DNA of 64,000 nucleotides from an uncultured Eubacterium sp. (GCA_934322085.1 CAKRGF010000002.1:1-64000); one strand, 5' to 3'. Counted from the first letter of the stretch, positions 42,260-51,272 are shown. Made by a program: numbers and translations. Notes: generated from the letters alone by a model not told the origin.

Positions 42260-43473
42260 TATGCTTTTTCCTCCTCAACGACTTCTTGTACTTCACTTTT
42301 CACAACGCCATCTGAAAATGTCATCGTCAAAACATCGTTTACTTGAAGTGATTTCACGGAATCCACCATCTTACCAGCCTCATCAGTCACATAAGCATAG
42401 CCGCCGGCAAGCCGTTTTAACGGACTTTTCGCATCCAGTCTTGCCGCTAAAAGTGACATCAACTGCTTCCTTGTCTGCAGTTTGTCCTTCATATTACGAA
42501 AGAGGCGTTCCTCTATATCAATCAAATATTGTCTCTTCTGTACCATCTGGTTTTCCGGATTCAGATAGCGGAGCCGCTTCTCTGTAAAATCCAAGTGCTC
42601 ACGCCCTGCATCCACCTGTGCCAGGATACAGCGTGCCAGACGGTCTTTATATCCATACAATTCTTCCAATACAAGACGGACATCATAAACCGCCAGTTCT
42701 GCTGCCGCTGAAGGTGTCGGTGCGCGTAAATCCGCCACGTAATCCGCAATTGTCACATCGGTTTCATGTCCGACTGCTGAAATTACCGGCGTCCGGCATT
42801 CATAAATTGCCTGTGCCACGATTTCCTCATTAAATGCCCACAAGTCTTCCATCGAGCCGCCACCGCGTCCCGCTAAAATAACATCCACACCAAATTCATC
42901 CAAAAAAGAAATTCCCCCAGCGATGGATTGTGCCGCTCCTTCTCCCTGCACTTTTGCCGGATATAAGTAAAGCTGCACATAAGGATTGCGTCTTGTGGCA
43001 ATCTGAATCATATCGTGGACTGCCGCACCGGTTTTCGCTGTTACGATACCAACTTTTTTTACATACTTTGGAATTGGCAGTTTTCGATCCTCATCAAAAT
43101 ATCCTGCTGCCTCCAGCTTTTTCTTTAATTTTTCATACTGCTCTTGTAAGTGTCCATCTCCTACCGGAACAATTTTTTTGGCATAGAGCTGATATTTTCC
43201 ATCGCGCTCATATACACTAATGGAGCCGCCAACTACGACTTCCTGTCCATTCTCCATCCGAAAATCAAGTCCACCGCGGTCACCGCGGAACATCACACAC
43301 GTAAGCTGTGAGCGGTCGTCTTTTAACGAAAAATAAATATGCCCGGAGCTATGATATTTGCAATTGGAAATTTCGCCTTTTACAAATACAACCGACAGGG
43401 CATATTCTTTGGAAAACATATTCTTAATATACTGATTGACGGAAGAGACGGAATATACATTTCCTCTATTCAT
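42259..43473 (-). CDS. xseA: exodeoxyribonuclease VII large subunit
   Basis: 404-aa catalytic subunit degrading single-stranded DNA. The N-terminal OB fold (YSVSSVNQYIKNMFSKEYALSVVFVKGEISNCK) is followed by the catalytic domain with ILAGRGGGSMEDLWAFN and SAVGHETDVTIADYVADLRAPTPSAAAELA, then a coiled coil and C-terminal segment. The 5' end overlaps nusB by 8 bp. Confidence 0.98.
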   Translation of the reverse strand: MNRGNVYSVSSVNQYIKNMFSKEYALSVVFVKGEISNCKYHSSGHIYFSLKDDRSQLTCVMFRGDRGGLDFRMENGQEVVVGGSISVYERDGKYQLYAKKIVPVGDGHLQEQYEKLKKKLEAAGYFDEDRKLPIPKYVKKVGIVTAKTGAAVHDMIQIATRRNPYVQLYLYPAKVQGEGAAQSIAGGISFLDEFGVDVILAGRGGGSMEDLWAFNEEIVAQAIYECRTPVISAVGHETDVTIADYVADLRAPTPSAAAELAVYDVRLVLEELYGYKDRLARCILAQVDAGREHLDFTEKRLRYLNPENQMVQKRQYLIDIEERLFRNMKDKLQTRKQLMSLLAARLDAKSPLKRLAGGYAYVTDEAGKMVDSVKSLQVNDVLTMTFSDGVVKSEVQEVVEEEKA

Positions 43474-43882
43474 TTACAATCTTACCCAAGATACCATTCA
43501 CAAACGCAGCACCATTCTCTCCGCCATACTCTTTTGCAAGTTCCACGGCTTCATTGACGGCTACGCCGACCGGTACACTTTCCTCATATAATGCTTCATA
43601 AACAGCCAGTCTCAAAATTGCTAATTCCGCTTTGGCAATTCGCTCAATCTTCCAGCCCTTTGCATTTGCCGAAATTTTTTCATCAATATCCGGCATCAAA
43701 GCAATCAGCCGTTCCACTTTTTCGCGGACTTCCTTTTCATCCTTTTCACTAATTTCATGTTCTTCCGGAAAATGGAAATTCGCCAAAAAATTACTCATCT
43801 GTTCTTCAAACTCATCGGTTCCATAAAAATCATTCTGGAACATCAGACAGAAGATACATTCTCTCATCTCATGTCGTGTCAT
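43466..43882 (-). CDS. nusB: transcription antitermination factor NusB
   Basis: 138-aa all-alpha RNA-binding protein that joins NusE/S10 at boxA during rRNA transcription. The N-terminus TRHEMRECIFCLMFQ and the C-terminal LRLAVYEALYEESVPVGVAVNEAVELAKEYGGENGAAFVNGILG are diagnostic. Ten bp after asp23 in the housekeeping operon. Confidence 0.97.
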   Translation of the reverse strand: MTRHEMRECIFCLMFQNDFYGTDEFEEQMSNFLANFHFPEEHEISEKDEKEVREKVERLIALMPDIDEKISANAKGWKIERIAKAELAILRLAVYEALYEESVPVGVAVNEAVELAKEYGGENGAAFVNGILGKIVNE

Positions 43883-43892
43883 AACTATCCTC

Positions 43893-44267
43893 TTAATCCT
43901 GTTCTAAACTTACACCGGCGATTCGCACATTCACCTGTTTTACTGTCAAACCGGTCATGGAATTAATCGCCTGCATTACTTTTTCCTGCACCTGTTTGCA
44001 GGTTTTTGGAATGCTGTATCCATATTTCATATTAATTGCCAATTCAACCATTGCGATGTCGTCTGCCACTTCCACCTTGACACCTTTGGACAAATTCTTT
44101 GCACCAAATTTGCCTGCCAGCTCACCGGCCAAGCCGCCTGCCATCGAATCCACGCCTTCTACTTCTGATGCGGAAATACCGGCAATGCTTGCTACGACTT
44201 CATTGGCAATCTGCACTTCGCCAATCCCTGTGTGTTTTTCCATAGAATCATTTGTCATCTCTGTCAT
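43893..44267 (-). CDS. Asp23/Gls24 family envelope stress protein
   Basis: 124-aa Asp23 (YloU-like) protein: IGEVQIANEVVASIAGISASEVEGVDSM, then GVKVEVADDIAMVELAINMKYGYSIP and VQEKVMQAINSMTGL. Family members are abundant membrane-associated cell-envelope proteins. GGAGG precedes the ATG. First gene of the nusB-to-argR operon, behind a strong SigA promoter. Confidence 0.95.
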   Translation of the reverse strand: MTEMTNDSMEKHTGIGEVQIANEVVASIAGISASEVEGVDSMAGGLAGELAGKFGAKNLSKGVKVEVADDIAMVELAINMKYGYSIPKTCKQVQEKVMQAINSMTGLTVKQVNVRIAGVSLEQD

Positions 44268-44319
44268 ACTTTCGTACCTCCTATTGGTATGATACTACAA
44301 CAAAACAGTTGTAATATGT

Positions 44320-44348
44320 ATTATAGCAGATTTATTTCTTTTTGCCAA
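44320..44348 (-). promoter_or_regulatory. promoter of the asp23-nusB-xse-ispA-dxs operon
   Basis: TTGGCA (44348-44343), 17 bp, TGC-TATAAT (44325-44320). The -35 lies inside the last codons of spoIIIAH, so the housekeeping operon starts within the sporulation operon. Confidence 0.8.
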
Positions 44349-44982
44349 CAGGCGATATTACAATTTTATCGGCACTGCACTCGGTTTTTCTTTTTACGAT
44401 ATCCTCAATCTGTGCAATCTGGCTCTCCGTCAAATCATCTGCATTTACAACAACATCCACACTGTCGGATAAAATTGTCACAACAGCTTCTGAAAATCCC
44501 TTCGCTGCCAGCAGATTTTCGGTTGCCGTTTCTTTTTCGCTGATTTCGGTCATCTGCATAATCTGTTGCATTGCCTTGTCTTTTTGCGCATTGGTTACAT
44601 TTTTGTTATTCACTAAATTTGTAAGCGTCTCTTTGTTTTTCGCACGTGTCTGTTCTCTCGAAAGTTTTGCCTCCTCGAAATAATTTCCGGTAACAGTGTT
44701 GCTTACAAGTACTGCTTCACCGGCATTTTCCTTATTGGAAACCTTTTGTCCACTTGTGCTCACTGCCTTGCCACTGGCTGCATCTGCTGTTTCTTCGTCC
44801 TCATCAAGAACAATATCCTCCTCTGAAATGTCTGCTGCGCTTTCGGTTGCCGCTTTGTTATTATCCCCCTGTCCGTTCATTGTCAGTTCCTCACGGTCTG
44901 TCATGCTCAGATAACCGGCAATCGCCACCATCACAACAAGCGCCGTAATAATAATCTGGTTTTTTTTCAAAATTTTCTTCAC
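44332..44982 (-). CDS. spoIIIAH: stage III sporulation protein AH
   Basis: 216 aa. A single N-terminal TM (IIITALVVMVAIAGYLSM) is followed by an acidic linker. The C-terminal YscJ/FliF-like domain (about 110-216) pairs with SpoIIQ to form the mother cell-forespore channel. NSVDVVVNADDLTESQIAQIEDIVKRKT matches the family ring-building fold. Last gene of spoIIIA; overlaps spoIIIAG by 4 bp. Confidence 0.93.
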   Translation of the reverse strand: MKKILKKNQIIITALVVMVAIAGYLSMTDREELTMNGQGDNNKAATESAADISEEDIVLDEDEETADAASGKAVSTSGQKVSNKENAGEAVLVSNTVTGNYFEEAKLSREQTRAKNKETLTNLVNNKNVTNAQKDKAMQQIMQMTEISEKETATENLLAAKGFSEAVVTILSDSVDVVVNADDLTESQIAQIEDIVKRKTECSADKIVISPVGKKK

Positions 44983-45512
44983 TCCTTTGCCTCCTTACTT
45001 TTCATTATTTTTATTTTATGACTCTCAATGGAAAATAATGCACTTACCGCATCGGTTATTTCTCTTTTTATCACGGAATCGTATCCGCCTTCACAGACAA
45101 TAACAATCCCCTCGATTTCCGGCTCCTTCTCCTGTATGATATACGGAGAAGAATCTCGGCTTGAATTTTCCACTAAAACCGTCTTTTCCTCGTTGGACTC
45201 TCCTTTTTGCGTATTATCTTTTAATGTCACTTTCTCATTTGATGCCTTCAAAGTAATCATTACATCCGCGTGCCCAACTCCATCCACCCGCTGCAAAAGC
45301 TGTTTTAACTCTTCCTCCCGCTCCGCTTTGTATTCCTCAAGTGTCCCTTTTGTTTCTGCGTCTGTGACATCGGACGAAGAGGCAGGTGCCGCCGCCTTTT
45401 CATCCGCATTTCCCGAATAGGAAAAAAACAAAAGCAGTACCCCGCAGACAACAACCGCTAACAATTTTAAGGTTCCTGCTTTTTCTATCAGTTTCTTTAA
45501 TTCCTCTTTCAT
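44979..45512 (-). CDS. spoIIIAG: stage III sporulation protein AG
   Basis: 177 aa. One N-terminal TM (LKLLAVVVCGVLLLFFSY) is followed by an extracytoplasmic ring domain with RVDGVGHADVMITLKAS and GIVIVCEGGYDSVIKREITDAVSALFSI. SpoIIIAG forms the large channel ring. Strictly ordered within spoIIIA. Confidence 0.94.
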   Translation of the reverse strand: MKEELKKLIEKAGTLKLLAVVVCGVLLLFFSYSGNADEKAAAPASSSDVTDAETKGTLEEYKAEREEELKQLLQRVDGVGHADVMITLKASNEKVTLKDNTQKGESNEEKTVLVENSSRDSSPYIIQEKEPEIEGIVIVCEGGYDSVIKREITDAVSALFSIESHKIKIMKSKEAKE

Positions 45513-45515
45513 GCG

Positions 45516-45998
45516 CTATGCCTCCTCAATCCAAATATTTTCTTCTGCCACCCCATATTTAAAAGCCAGTTCACTCTGCCACTCCTTCTGTCTTTTATCT
45601 GCATTTTTTACGCGCACACGGATATATATAATTTTCATATCATCCATCTTTACCTGACAATCGGATTCATCCGCCCCACATTGCAGTGCAATATCTCTCT
45701 TTACCTGTGCTGCATACTTTTCTTTCATCTGTTTTTCATACTTTTTTCCAAGCAGACGGATTTCCTCTTTTGTCTGTTCTACCTGCTGTTTGTTTTCTGC
45801 CAGAAAATAATTTTCTTCCCATACCTGTCCTTTTCCCAAAAAGCCAAGCACTGGAACAAGCACAAGTAAAATAACAATCAGGCTTGTCACATAGGTAAAA
45901 TACTTTTTGTATTCCGTTCCCATGAATAAATTTGTGAGCAGTGCCGCAAGCAGTAAAAATACTACAACCTGTCTCACCATCTGAAATGCTGCTTCCAT
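45516..45998 (-). CDS. spoIIIAF: stage III sporulation protein AF
   Basis: 160 aa. Two N-terminal TM helices (VVVFLLLAALLTNLFM and VTSLIVILLVLVPVLGF) and a C-terminal RBM-like domain with Cys-Gln-Val-rich strands. Weakly conserved in sequence, but position and topology fit spoIIIAF. About 18 bp after spoIIIAE. Confidence 0.9.
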   Translation of the reverse strand: MEAAFQMVRQVVVFLLLAALLTNLFMGTEYKKYFTYVTSLIVILLVLVPVLGFLGKGQVWEENYFLAENKQQVEQTKEEIRLLGKKYEKQMKEKYAAQVKRDIALQCGADESDCQVKMDDMKIIYIRVRVKNADKRQKEWQSELAFKYGVAEENIWIEEA

Positions 45999-46016
45999 AA
46001 AATCTCCTTTCGTCCG

Positions 46017-47141
46017 TCATGAGCCAAGATTTGTACTAACTAATACAATGACAATGGACAGTAAAAACATAAGTCCGGATGCCAGTAAATACCCTAACAT
46101 CAGTTTTCCGCTTGTGGCTGCTGACTGTAAAACCATCACAATCCTATGATCGCTGACCGGCTGTGCAACCGCCCCTGCCACCCGGTATAAAAAGGTAAAT
46201 ACCAAAACTTTCATCATCGGATACAGACAAAGAATCACAATAGCAATCACGCCGCCTACGCCGACCGCACTCTTAATCAACAGACCGCTTCCATATACTG
46301 TGTCCATCACACTGCCTGCTGTATTTCCCACACCAGGCATTCCCTTTGCCACGTTCCAGACCGCATTGTTTCTCACACGGTCCATTACCGGAACTAACAA
46401 ACCCTGGATTCCCTGATAGCCAATCATTGCTGCAAATAAAACACGAATTGACATCCTTAATACACTGCCAATTAAATCCACCATTTTCGAGAACCGGTGT
46501 CCTGCCATCTGATTGATCACACTTAGGAAAAAATAGATTTCAACCCCCGGCATCAAAAAATATTTCATTGCCATCGAAAGCAGCCCCATAGCAAGAAGCA
46601 TTGCTTCATAAAAGGCAAGCGAACTTTGCATTTTTCCGCCATAGCAGAGGGTAAGTGAAAAAGAGGGAATCAAAGCTTTCATAAAAGCAATCAGACTTTC
46701 TAATGCTTTTTCTGCCACGGCATACACACCTAAAAAACCAGAAAGCACGAGCGAAAACAAAAGAAGAAATACAACAAAAAATCCGGTTTCTCCCAAATCA
46801 CCGTCTCCAATCGTACCGGCAAATTTCACAAAAATTCCCGCAAACACGCTAAGTGCAAGAATATGTAAAATAGTTTTTTTCTGTACATCCCACTGACCGG
46901 TGACCTGCTCACAGATACAATCAACAATTGCCCCAAAGGAAAAATCGGCCGTTCCATCCATAACGTCTGTAACATACTGCTGTAAGGAAAAACTTTGGTC
47001 CGTATTTTCCTGCAGGGAAAGATCGGCCTGTTCTAAAGACAATTCATTCTGCCACTCTTCTTTCTGACTTGCCCCCGCCTCTGTATCAAATGAAAAACCA
47101 AATAGCAGAACCATTAAAAAAAACAAACATTTCTTTCTCAC
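46017..47141 (-). CDS. spoIIIAE: stage III sporulation protein AE
   Basis: 374-aa multispanning protein with a signal peptide (residues 1-24). Seven or so TM helices follow, with the conserved GMPGVGNTAGSVMDTVYGSGLLIKSAVGVGG and LVSTNLGS end. Resembles an export-gate component of the feeding-tube complex. Overlaps spoIIIAD by 4 bp. Confidence 0.95.
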   Translation of the reverse strand: MRKKCLFFLMVLLFGFSFDTEAGASQKEEWQNELSLEQADLSLQENTDQSFSLQQYVTDVMDGTADFSFGAIVDCICEQVTGQWDVQKKTILHILALSVFAGIFVKFAGTIGDGDLGETGFFVVFLLLFSLVLSGFLGVYAVAEKALESLIAFMKALIPSFSLTLCYGGKMQSSLAFYEAMLLAMGLLSMAMKYFLMPGVEIYFFLSVINQMAGHRFSKMVDLIGSVLRMSIRVLFAAMIGYQGIQGLLVPVMDRVRNNAVWNVAKGMPGVGNTAGSVMDTVYGSGLLIKSAVGVGGVIAIVILCLYPMMKVLVFTFLYRVAGAVAQPVSDHRIVMVLQSAATSGKLMLGYLLASGLMFLLSIVIVLVSTNLGS

Positions 47142-47527
47142 CGCAGCATATCCCCCAAAGTCTTTAAAAGCGTCTCGACAACCGGAAAACTCACTAACAT
47201 CATACTGATTTTTCCTATTATGTTGACCTGACTGGCAACCGCTCCATTACCGGCATCCCGGCAAAGATTCACGACAAGCTGCGTCAAATAGGCAATTCCT
47301 AACATTTTAAGAAGGATTCCCAAGTATTCTCTGTTTAAGCCAATTGCCTGTTCAAATTCATGAATTCTCTCAATCACCATCTGTATGGACGACAAACTAT
47401 AAATTCCTAACAATAGGACTGTCCCTATCATTACAGCAACCGCATATTCCCGTTTCACACTGCCGGCTATTAAAGACAGAAAAACAGCCGCCAGACCAAG
47501 CACTGCCACTTTCACCATTTTTTTCAC
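47138..47527 (-). CDS. spoIIIAD: stage III sporulation protein AD
   Basis: 129 aa with about four TM helices. LLKMLGIAYLTQLVVNLCRDAGNGAVASQVNIIGKISMM is the characteristic family segment. Starts 5 bp after spoIIIAC. Confidence 0.95.
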   Translation of the reverse strand: MKKMVKVAVLGLAAVFLSLIAGSVKREYAVAVMIGTVLLLGIYSLSSIQMVIERIHEFEQAIGLNREYLGILLKMLGIAYLTQLVVNLCRDAGNGAVASQVNIIGKISMMLVSFPVVETLLKTLGDMLR

Positions 47528-47532
47528 CTCCC

Positions 47533-47727
47533 TTACAGAGAAAACATGTCCTCAACGCTTGTGAACAATTCAGAAATATAAGGAATAATCCAAAACAAAA
47601 CTAAAAGGAGTCCTGCTAAGCTTACAATAAATGCCTGTTCATCGCGCCCGGATTGTTTGAGAATCTGATTTAAAATGGTGACCAAAATTCCCACCAATGC
47701 AATTTTAAATATAATTGTTATTTCCAT
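47533..47727 (-). CDS. spoIIIAC: stage III sporulation protein AC
   Basis: 64-aa protein with two TM helices and the conserved ILNQILKQSGRDEQAF loop between them; normal length. Confidence 0.95.
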   Translation of the reverse strand: MEITIIFKIALVGILVTILNQILKQSGRDEQAFIVSLAGLLLVLFWIIPYISELFTSVEDMFSL

Positions 47728-47766
47728 AGGTAATACATTCGTTCCTTTCTTCTTTTACACCGCCTC

Positions 47767-48285
47767 TTACGCCATTAAAAGGCAGATTAAAACACCACTA
47801 AAAGCACCTATTACCGGATACATACGAAGCCTCTCATGACTTTCTTTTTCCGTTTGCTCCATTCTCAGTTTTAAGCGGCGTACATAAATCTGAATGGTTG
47901 AAACCTGCATTTCCAAATCCAGATATCCGAGTGTACCACCTAATTTTTCCCACTCTTCCCGCTCTTCTTTTTCCATCTGCGATTTTGTTAAAACCTTTCT
48001 CGCCGTCTGGCACCAAATTGTTTCGAGTGCCCCTTCGTGGGTATTAAGTTTTTTAGCAATCTGCGAAAAAAAGCTGCCAATCGTACCTCCAATCCTTGCC
48101 GAAACCTCTTCACATGCCTCCATCAGCGGTGTGTGTCCATATTCCATTTCTCCTTGTAAAATAAGAAGTGCTCTTTCACAGTCCTGCATATTATGTAAGC
48201 GGTTGCCATATCGAATCCGGTAAAAAATACCGATTCCTAAACTCCCTAATAGGACAAAAATCATTCCTAAAAATTTTATTTCCAT
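47767..48285 (-). CDS. spoIIIAB: stage III sporulation protein AB
   Basis: 172 aa with TM helices at both ends (FLGMIFVLLGSLGIGIFY and MYPVIGAFSGVLICLLMA) and a helical middle resembling type II secretion GspF. The family phrase LQGEMEYGHTPLMEACEEVS is present. Overlaps spoIIIAA by 10 bp. Confidence 0.95.
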   Translation of the reverse strand: MEIKFLGMIFVLLGSLGIGIFYRIRYGNRLHNMQDCERALLILQGEMEYGHTPLMEACEEVSARIGGTIGSFFSQIAKKLNTHEGALETIWCQTARKVLTKSQMEKEEREEWEKLGGTLGYLDLEMQVSTIQIYVRRLKLRMEQTEKESHERLRMYPVIGAFSGVLICLLMA

Positions 48286-49172
48286 ATCGTCTTCCCCTCC
48301 TTATCATAGACAGCCAGACATTTGCCCGGATGAAACAGATTGTCCAAAAGTATATAGCGCTCAAACATCTGCTTTTCAAATACTGCCTGAAACTCCTTTT
48401 TCTGCCGAACCTGCGAAAGCGTTTCTCCGTGAATGGTTGCCAAAAGAGAACAGCCGCTTGTGAGTGCATAAGAAAGAGCTGCAATATCTTCGCTTGTCCC
48501 AATTTCATCGACAGCAACGACCTGCGGAGCCATCGAGCGAATCATCATGCGCACCCCCTCCGCTTTTCTGCATCCATCTAACACATCACAAAAAGGTCCT
48601 AAATTTCTCTGTGAAATTCCCATATAGCAGCCCGCTATTTCCGAGCGTTCGTCAACTACCGCCACATTGCACCGCCTTGACAGATTTCTCACAAAATCAC
48701 GCAAAAGCGTTGTTTTTCCACCACCCGGAGGAGCTATAATCAGCGTTGGCAAAATCACGGTATTTAACACGACAAATGGCATCAATTCATCAGAACATCC
48801 CTTTATTTCATGGGAAATTCGTATGTTTAATCCGGACAAATACCGCATCGTCTTTACCGTCCCATGCTCGTACACAACATGTCCGGCAAGACCGACTCTA
48901 TGACCTCCGGGAATAGTCAGAAATCCCTCTCTCATCTGCTCCTCAAAAGCATACAGAGACTGTCTGCTGATTCGTGAAATCACTTCTTTCCATTCTGCCA
49001 TTGTTACACTTTGGTTTTGCTCCGGCACCACAAATCTGCCATCATACCGTAAAGCAATGTTTTTTTCTCTCCGGATTCTTATTTCCTGCAGTTTTTCTTC
49101 TTCCAAAACCACGCGTTCAACCAGTTCCCGCAGTCTTCCCGGCAAAAGCTCCCGAATCTCTTTATTTAGCAA
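48276..49172 (-). CDS. spoIIIAA: stage III sporulation protein AA (ATPase)
   Basis: About 298-aa secretion-type ATPase of the SpoIIIA-SpoIIQ channel. Walker A is IIAPPGGGKTTLLRD, Walker B is QVVAVDEIG, and CNVAVVDERSEI and TIHGETL follow. The TTG at 49172 is chosen: AAGGAGG stands 7 bases upstream, while the upstream in-frame codons are poor. Essential for forespore development in Bacillus. Confidence 0.95.
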   Translation of the reverse strand: MLNKEIRELLPGRLRELVERVVLEEEKLQEIRIRREKNIALRYDGRFVVPEQNQSVTMAEWKEVISRISRQSLYAFEEQMREGFLTIPGGHRVGLAGHVVYEHGTVKTMRYLSGLNIRISHEIKGCSDELMPFVVLNTVILPTLIIAPPGGGKTTLLRDFVRNLSRRCNVAVVDERSEIAGCYMGISQRNLGPFCDVLDGCRKAEGVRMMIRSMAPQVVAVDEIGTSEDIAALSYALTSGCSLLATIHGETLSQVRQKKEFQAVFEKQMFERYILLDNLFHPGKCLAVYDKEGKTIWK

Positions 49173-49194
49173 ATGCACCCCTCCTTTTTTTACA

Positions 49195-49222
49195 TGTATA
49201 TGCCTGTCCGCACGGAATATAC
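49195..49222 (-). promoter_or_regulatory. SigE-like promoter of spoIIIA
   Basis: Minus strand GTATATT (49222-49216), 13 bp, CATATACA (49202-49195), close to the mother-cell SigE pattern, about 23 bp before the TTG start. Confidence 0.55.
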
Positions 49223-49234
49223 CACCCATTTACC

Positions 49235-49263
49235 TTGACACCCCATCCTATTTGTACTAAACT
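49235..49263 (+). promoter_or_regulatory. aroE promoter
   Basis: TTGACA, 17 bp, TAAACT, 32 bp before the ATG, back-to-back with the spoIIIA promoter. Confidence 0.6.
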
Positions 49264-49295
49264 GAGGGCAAAAAGCAAAAGAAGGATTTAATATT

Positions 49296-50060
49296 ATGGA
49301 ATACGGATTAATAGGAGAAAAATTAGGCCATAGTGCCTCCAAAGAAATTCATGAACAATTAGCAGACTACTCATATGAGTTACATCCTCTTGCCAAAGAG
49401 GAATTTCCGGTTTTTATGGAGGAAAAAGCGTTTCGCGCCCTGAATGTTACCATTCCTTACAAACAGGCAGTTATCCCTTATCTTACTGCCATGGATGAAA
49501 ACGCAAAAGCGATTGGTGCCGTCAACACGATTGTGAACCGGAACGGCTCTCTCTATGGCTACAATACGGATATGCCGGGATTTCTCTATATGGTAAAGAA
49601 AAATGGAATTGATATGGAAGGAAAAAAGGTTGTTGTCCTTGGAAATGGTGGTGCCTCTCAGGCAATTCAGGCAGGTGTCAAAAAAATGAATCCCGCCGAA
49701 ATGATTGTGGTCGGCAACCGCACCATCAAAGAGGGGGTTCTTACTTACGAACAATGTTTCGCTCTCCACAGCGATGCAGACATTGTCGTAAATACAAGTC
49801 CGGTTGGTATGTATCCAAATGTGGATTTTTCACCGGTTGATTTAACTCATTTTCCTCAATGTCAGGCAGTCATTGATATCATTGCCAATCCGCTTACCAC
49901 GAAACTTGTCGCACAAGCAAGAGAACTTGGCATAAAGGGTATCACCGGACTGGAAATGCTGATTGCACAGGCAAAATATGCCGTTGAAATCTTTTTGGAC
50001 ACGAAAATACCAGAAGAAAAAATTGACGAAATCTATCAGACTATGAAAAAGCATTCATAA
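49296..50060 (+). CDS. aroE: shikimate dehydrogenase
   Basis: 254-aa NADP-linked reductase of the shikimate pathway. The shikimate-binding GEKLGHSASKEIH is at the start, and the catalytic Lys is in NVTIPYKQAVIPYL (near 55). AVNTIVNRNGSLYGYNTD follows, and the nucleotide loop is VVVLGNGGASQAI. GITGLEMLIAQA closes the active site. At 254 aa it is slightly shorter than many AroE but complete. Monocistronic, flanked by a promoter and a terminator. Confidence 0.95.
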   Translation: MEYGLIGEKLGHSASKEIHEQLADYSYELHPLAKEEFPVFMEEKAFRALNVTIPYKQAVIPYLTAMDENAKAIGAVNTIVNRNGSLYGYNTDMPGFLYMVKKNGIDMEGKKVVVLGNGGASQAIQAGVKKMNPAEMIVVGNRTIKEGVLTYEQCFALHSDADIVVNTSPVGMYPNVDFSPVDLTHFPQCQAVIDIIANPLTTKLVAQARELGIKGITGLEMLIAQAKYAVEIFLDTKIPEEKIDEIYQTMKKHS

Positions 50061-50063
50061 AAT

Positions 50064-50107
50064 AAAAAAAAACCGTACCGGCAATCACTTACCGGTACGG
50101 TTTTTTT
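50064..50107. terminator. bidirectional terminator between aroE and hsp20
   Basis: ACCGTACCGG and CCGGTACGGT arms with A9 before and T7 after, between convergent genes. Confidence 0.9.
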
Positions 50108-50122
50108 CAAATAAGTCGAAAC

Positions 50123-50584
50123 TTATCCTTCAATAGCAATGTACTTTTTCTGCTCCACAGCATCTTTATGCTCTTTCTTTGGAACAAACAGTTTCAAAAT
50201 ACCATGCTTAAACTCTGCTTTGATATCTTCTTCTGTCACATCTGTGCCAACATAGAAACTTCTCTGGCAGGCACCTTCATAACGCTCTTTGCGGATGTAA
50301 TGTCCTTCTTTCTTCTCTTCGCTCTTATCTAAGCCCTTTGCAGCGCTTAAAGTAAGATAACCATCCTCTAATGAGGCTTTTACTTCTTCTTTTTTGAATC
50401 CCGGCAAATCAATCATAATCTCGTAACCCTCATCGGTCTCGCGAATATCGGTTTTCATCAGATGACCGGCATTTTTACCATAAAGCTTTTTCTCCGCTTT
50501 TCTAAAATCTCTGTCATCATAAAATGGGAATCCTCCAAAAAAGTCATCAAATAAATTTTCTCCAAAAATACTAGGTGCTAACAT
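50123..50584 (-). CDS. Hsp20/alpha-crystallin small heat-shock protein
   Basis: 153-aa holdase. An N-terminal arm (NLFDDFFGGFPFYDDRDFR) precedes the alpha-crystallin domain (about 43-140) with YEIMIDLPGFKKEEVKASLEDGYLTLSA and the strand ending AEFKHGILKLFVPK. It binds unfolding proteins without ATP. A CIRCE operator covers the -35 box of its promoter, so it should be co-regulated with groESL by HrcA. Confidence 0.95.
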   Translation of the reverse strand: MLAPSIFGENLFDDFFGGFPFYDDRDFRKAEKKLYGKNAGHLMKTDIRETDEGYEIMIDLPGFKKEEVKASLEDGYLTLSAAKGLDKSEEKKEGHYIRKERYEGACQRSFYVGTDVTEEDIKAEFKHGILKLFVPKKEHKDAVEQKKYIAIEG

Positions 50585-50685
50585 AAGTCATCTCTCCTTT
50601 TCTTCATCAAACTAAACTGTTCCAATTAACACGTTACCATTTGATTTTTTCTTTCCTAAGAACCCCTTTCCTTTGTTCTAGTTGT

Positions 50686-50714
50686 AATATAACACTTGTT
50701 GTTAGCACTGTCAA
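50686..50714 (-). promoter_or_regulatory. hsp20 promoter
   Basis: TTGACA (50714-50709), 17 bp, TATATT (50691-50686). The -35 is embedded in the CIRCE element. Confidence 0.8.
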
Positions 50715-50728
50715 GAGGTGAGTGCTAA
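50702..50728. promoter_or_regulatory. CIRCE operator (HrcA) of hsp20
   Basis: TTAGCACTG-N9-GAGTGCTAA, one mismatch from the perfect inverted repeat. Confidence 0.9.
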
Positions 50729-50729
50729 T

Positions 50730-51272
50730 TTATTGTGAAAGTTTTGTGAACTCTTGTTCAAAGCATGCATACCTCGCCTCATACCGCTTTATACAGTCAT
50801 TCATCGTTTCAGCATCTCTCTGATAAATAAAGATAATATCTTCTACATCCCTTTTTTCTCCAACCAGCTCACACAGGCGGCTCTCAATCTCCCATGGCAT
50901 TTTCCGTTCCAGCAGATAGCGGACTCCATAATATTGTAACAGCATATTAATCCGTTTCTGTTCCGAACAGGATTGTATTTTTATATAACGAAGCAGCTGA
51001 CCACATATGTACTCAAAATCGTCTACCAAATAAAATGCAAAAAGCAAATCTCGGAAAAACTTGCCACCGAGTGTTTCCAGTCTAATTTACTCCGGTATCT
51101 GCTCATTTCCTAAATCTGCTTCATCAAAAGTTCCTTCATGTATTTTTTGCAGTATCCCCCACCCATGACAAAATACCAATTCCGGCAGGACTGCCAATGT
51201 ATAAATTAAATACTCGTTTTCCATCAATTTCTCTTGTTTTACTCCTCCCCCAATCATATGCGCTTTATGCAT
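50730..51272 (-). pseudogene. hypothetical gene interrupted by an in-frame stop
   Basis: Two open stretches lie in the same frame: 51272-51087 (61 codons, ending GNEQIPE then TAA) and 51086-50730 (118 codons, opening IRLETLGGKFF and ending EQEFTKLSQ). Reading through the single TAA gives one coherent helical protein of about 180 residues, so a nonsense mutation is the simplest view. Two separate small genes remain possible, since a TTG at 51047 could start the second. No family recognised. Confidence 0.5.
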
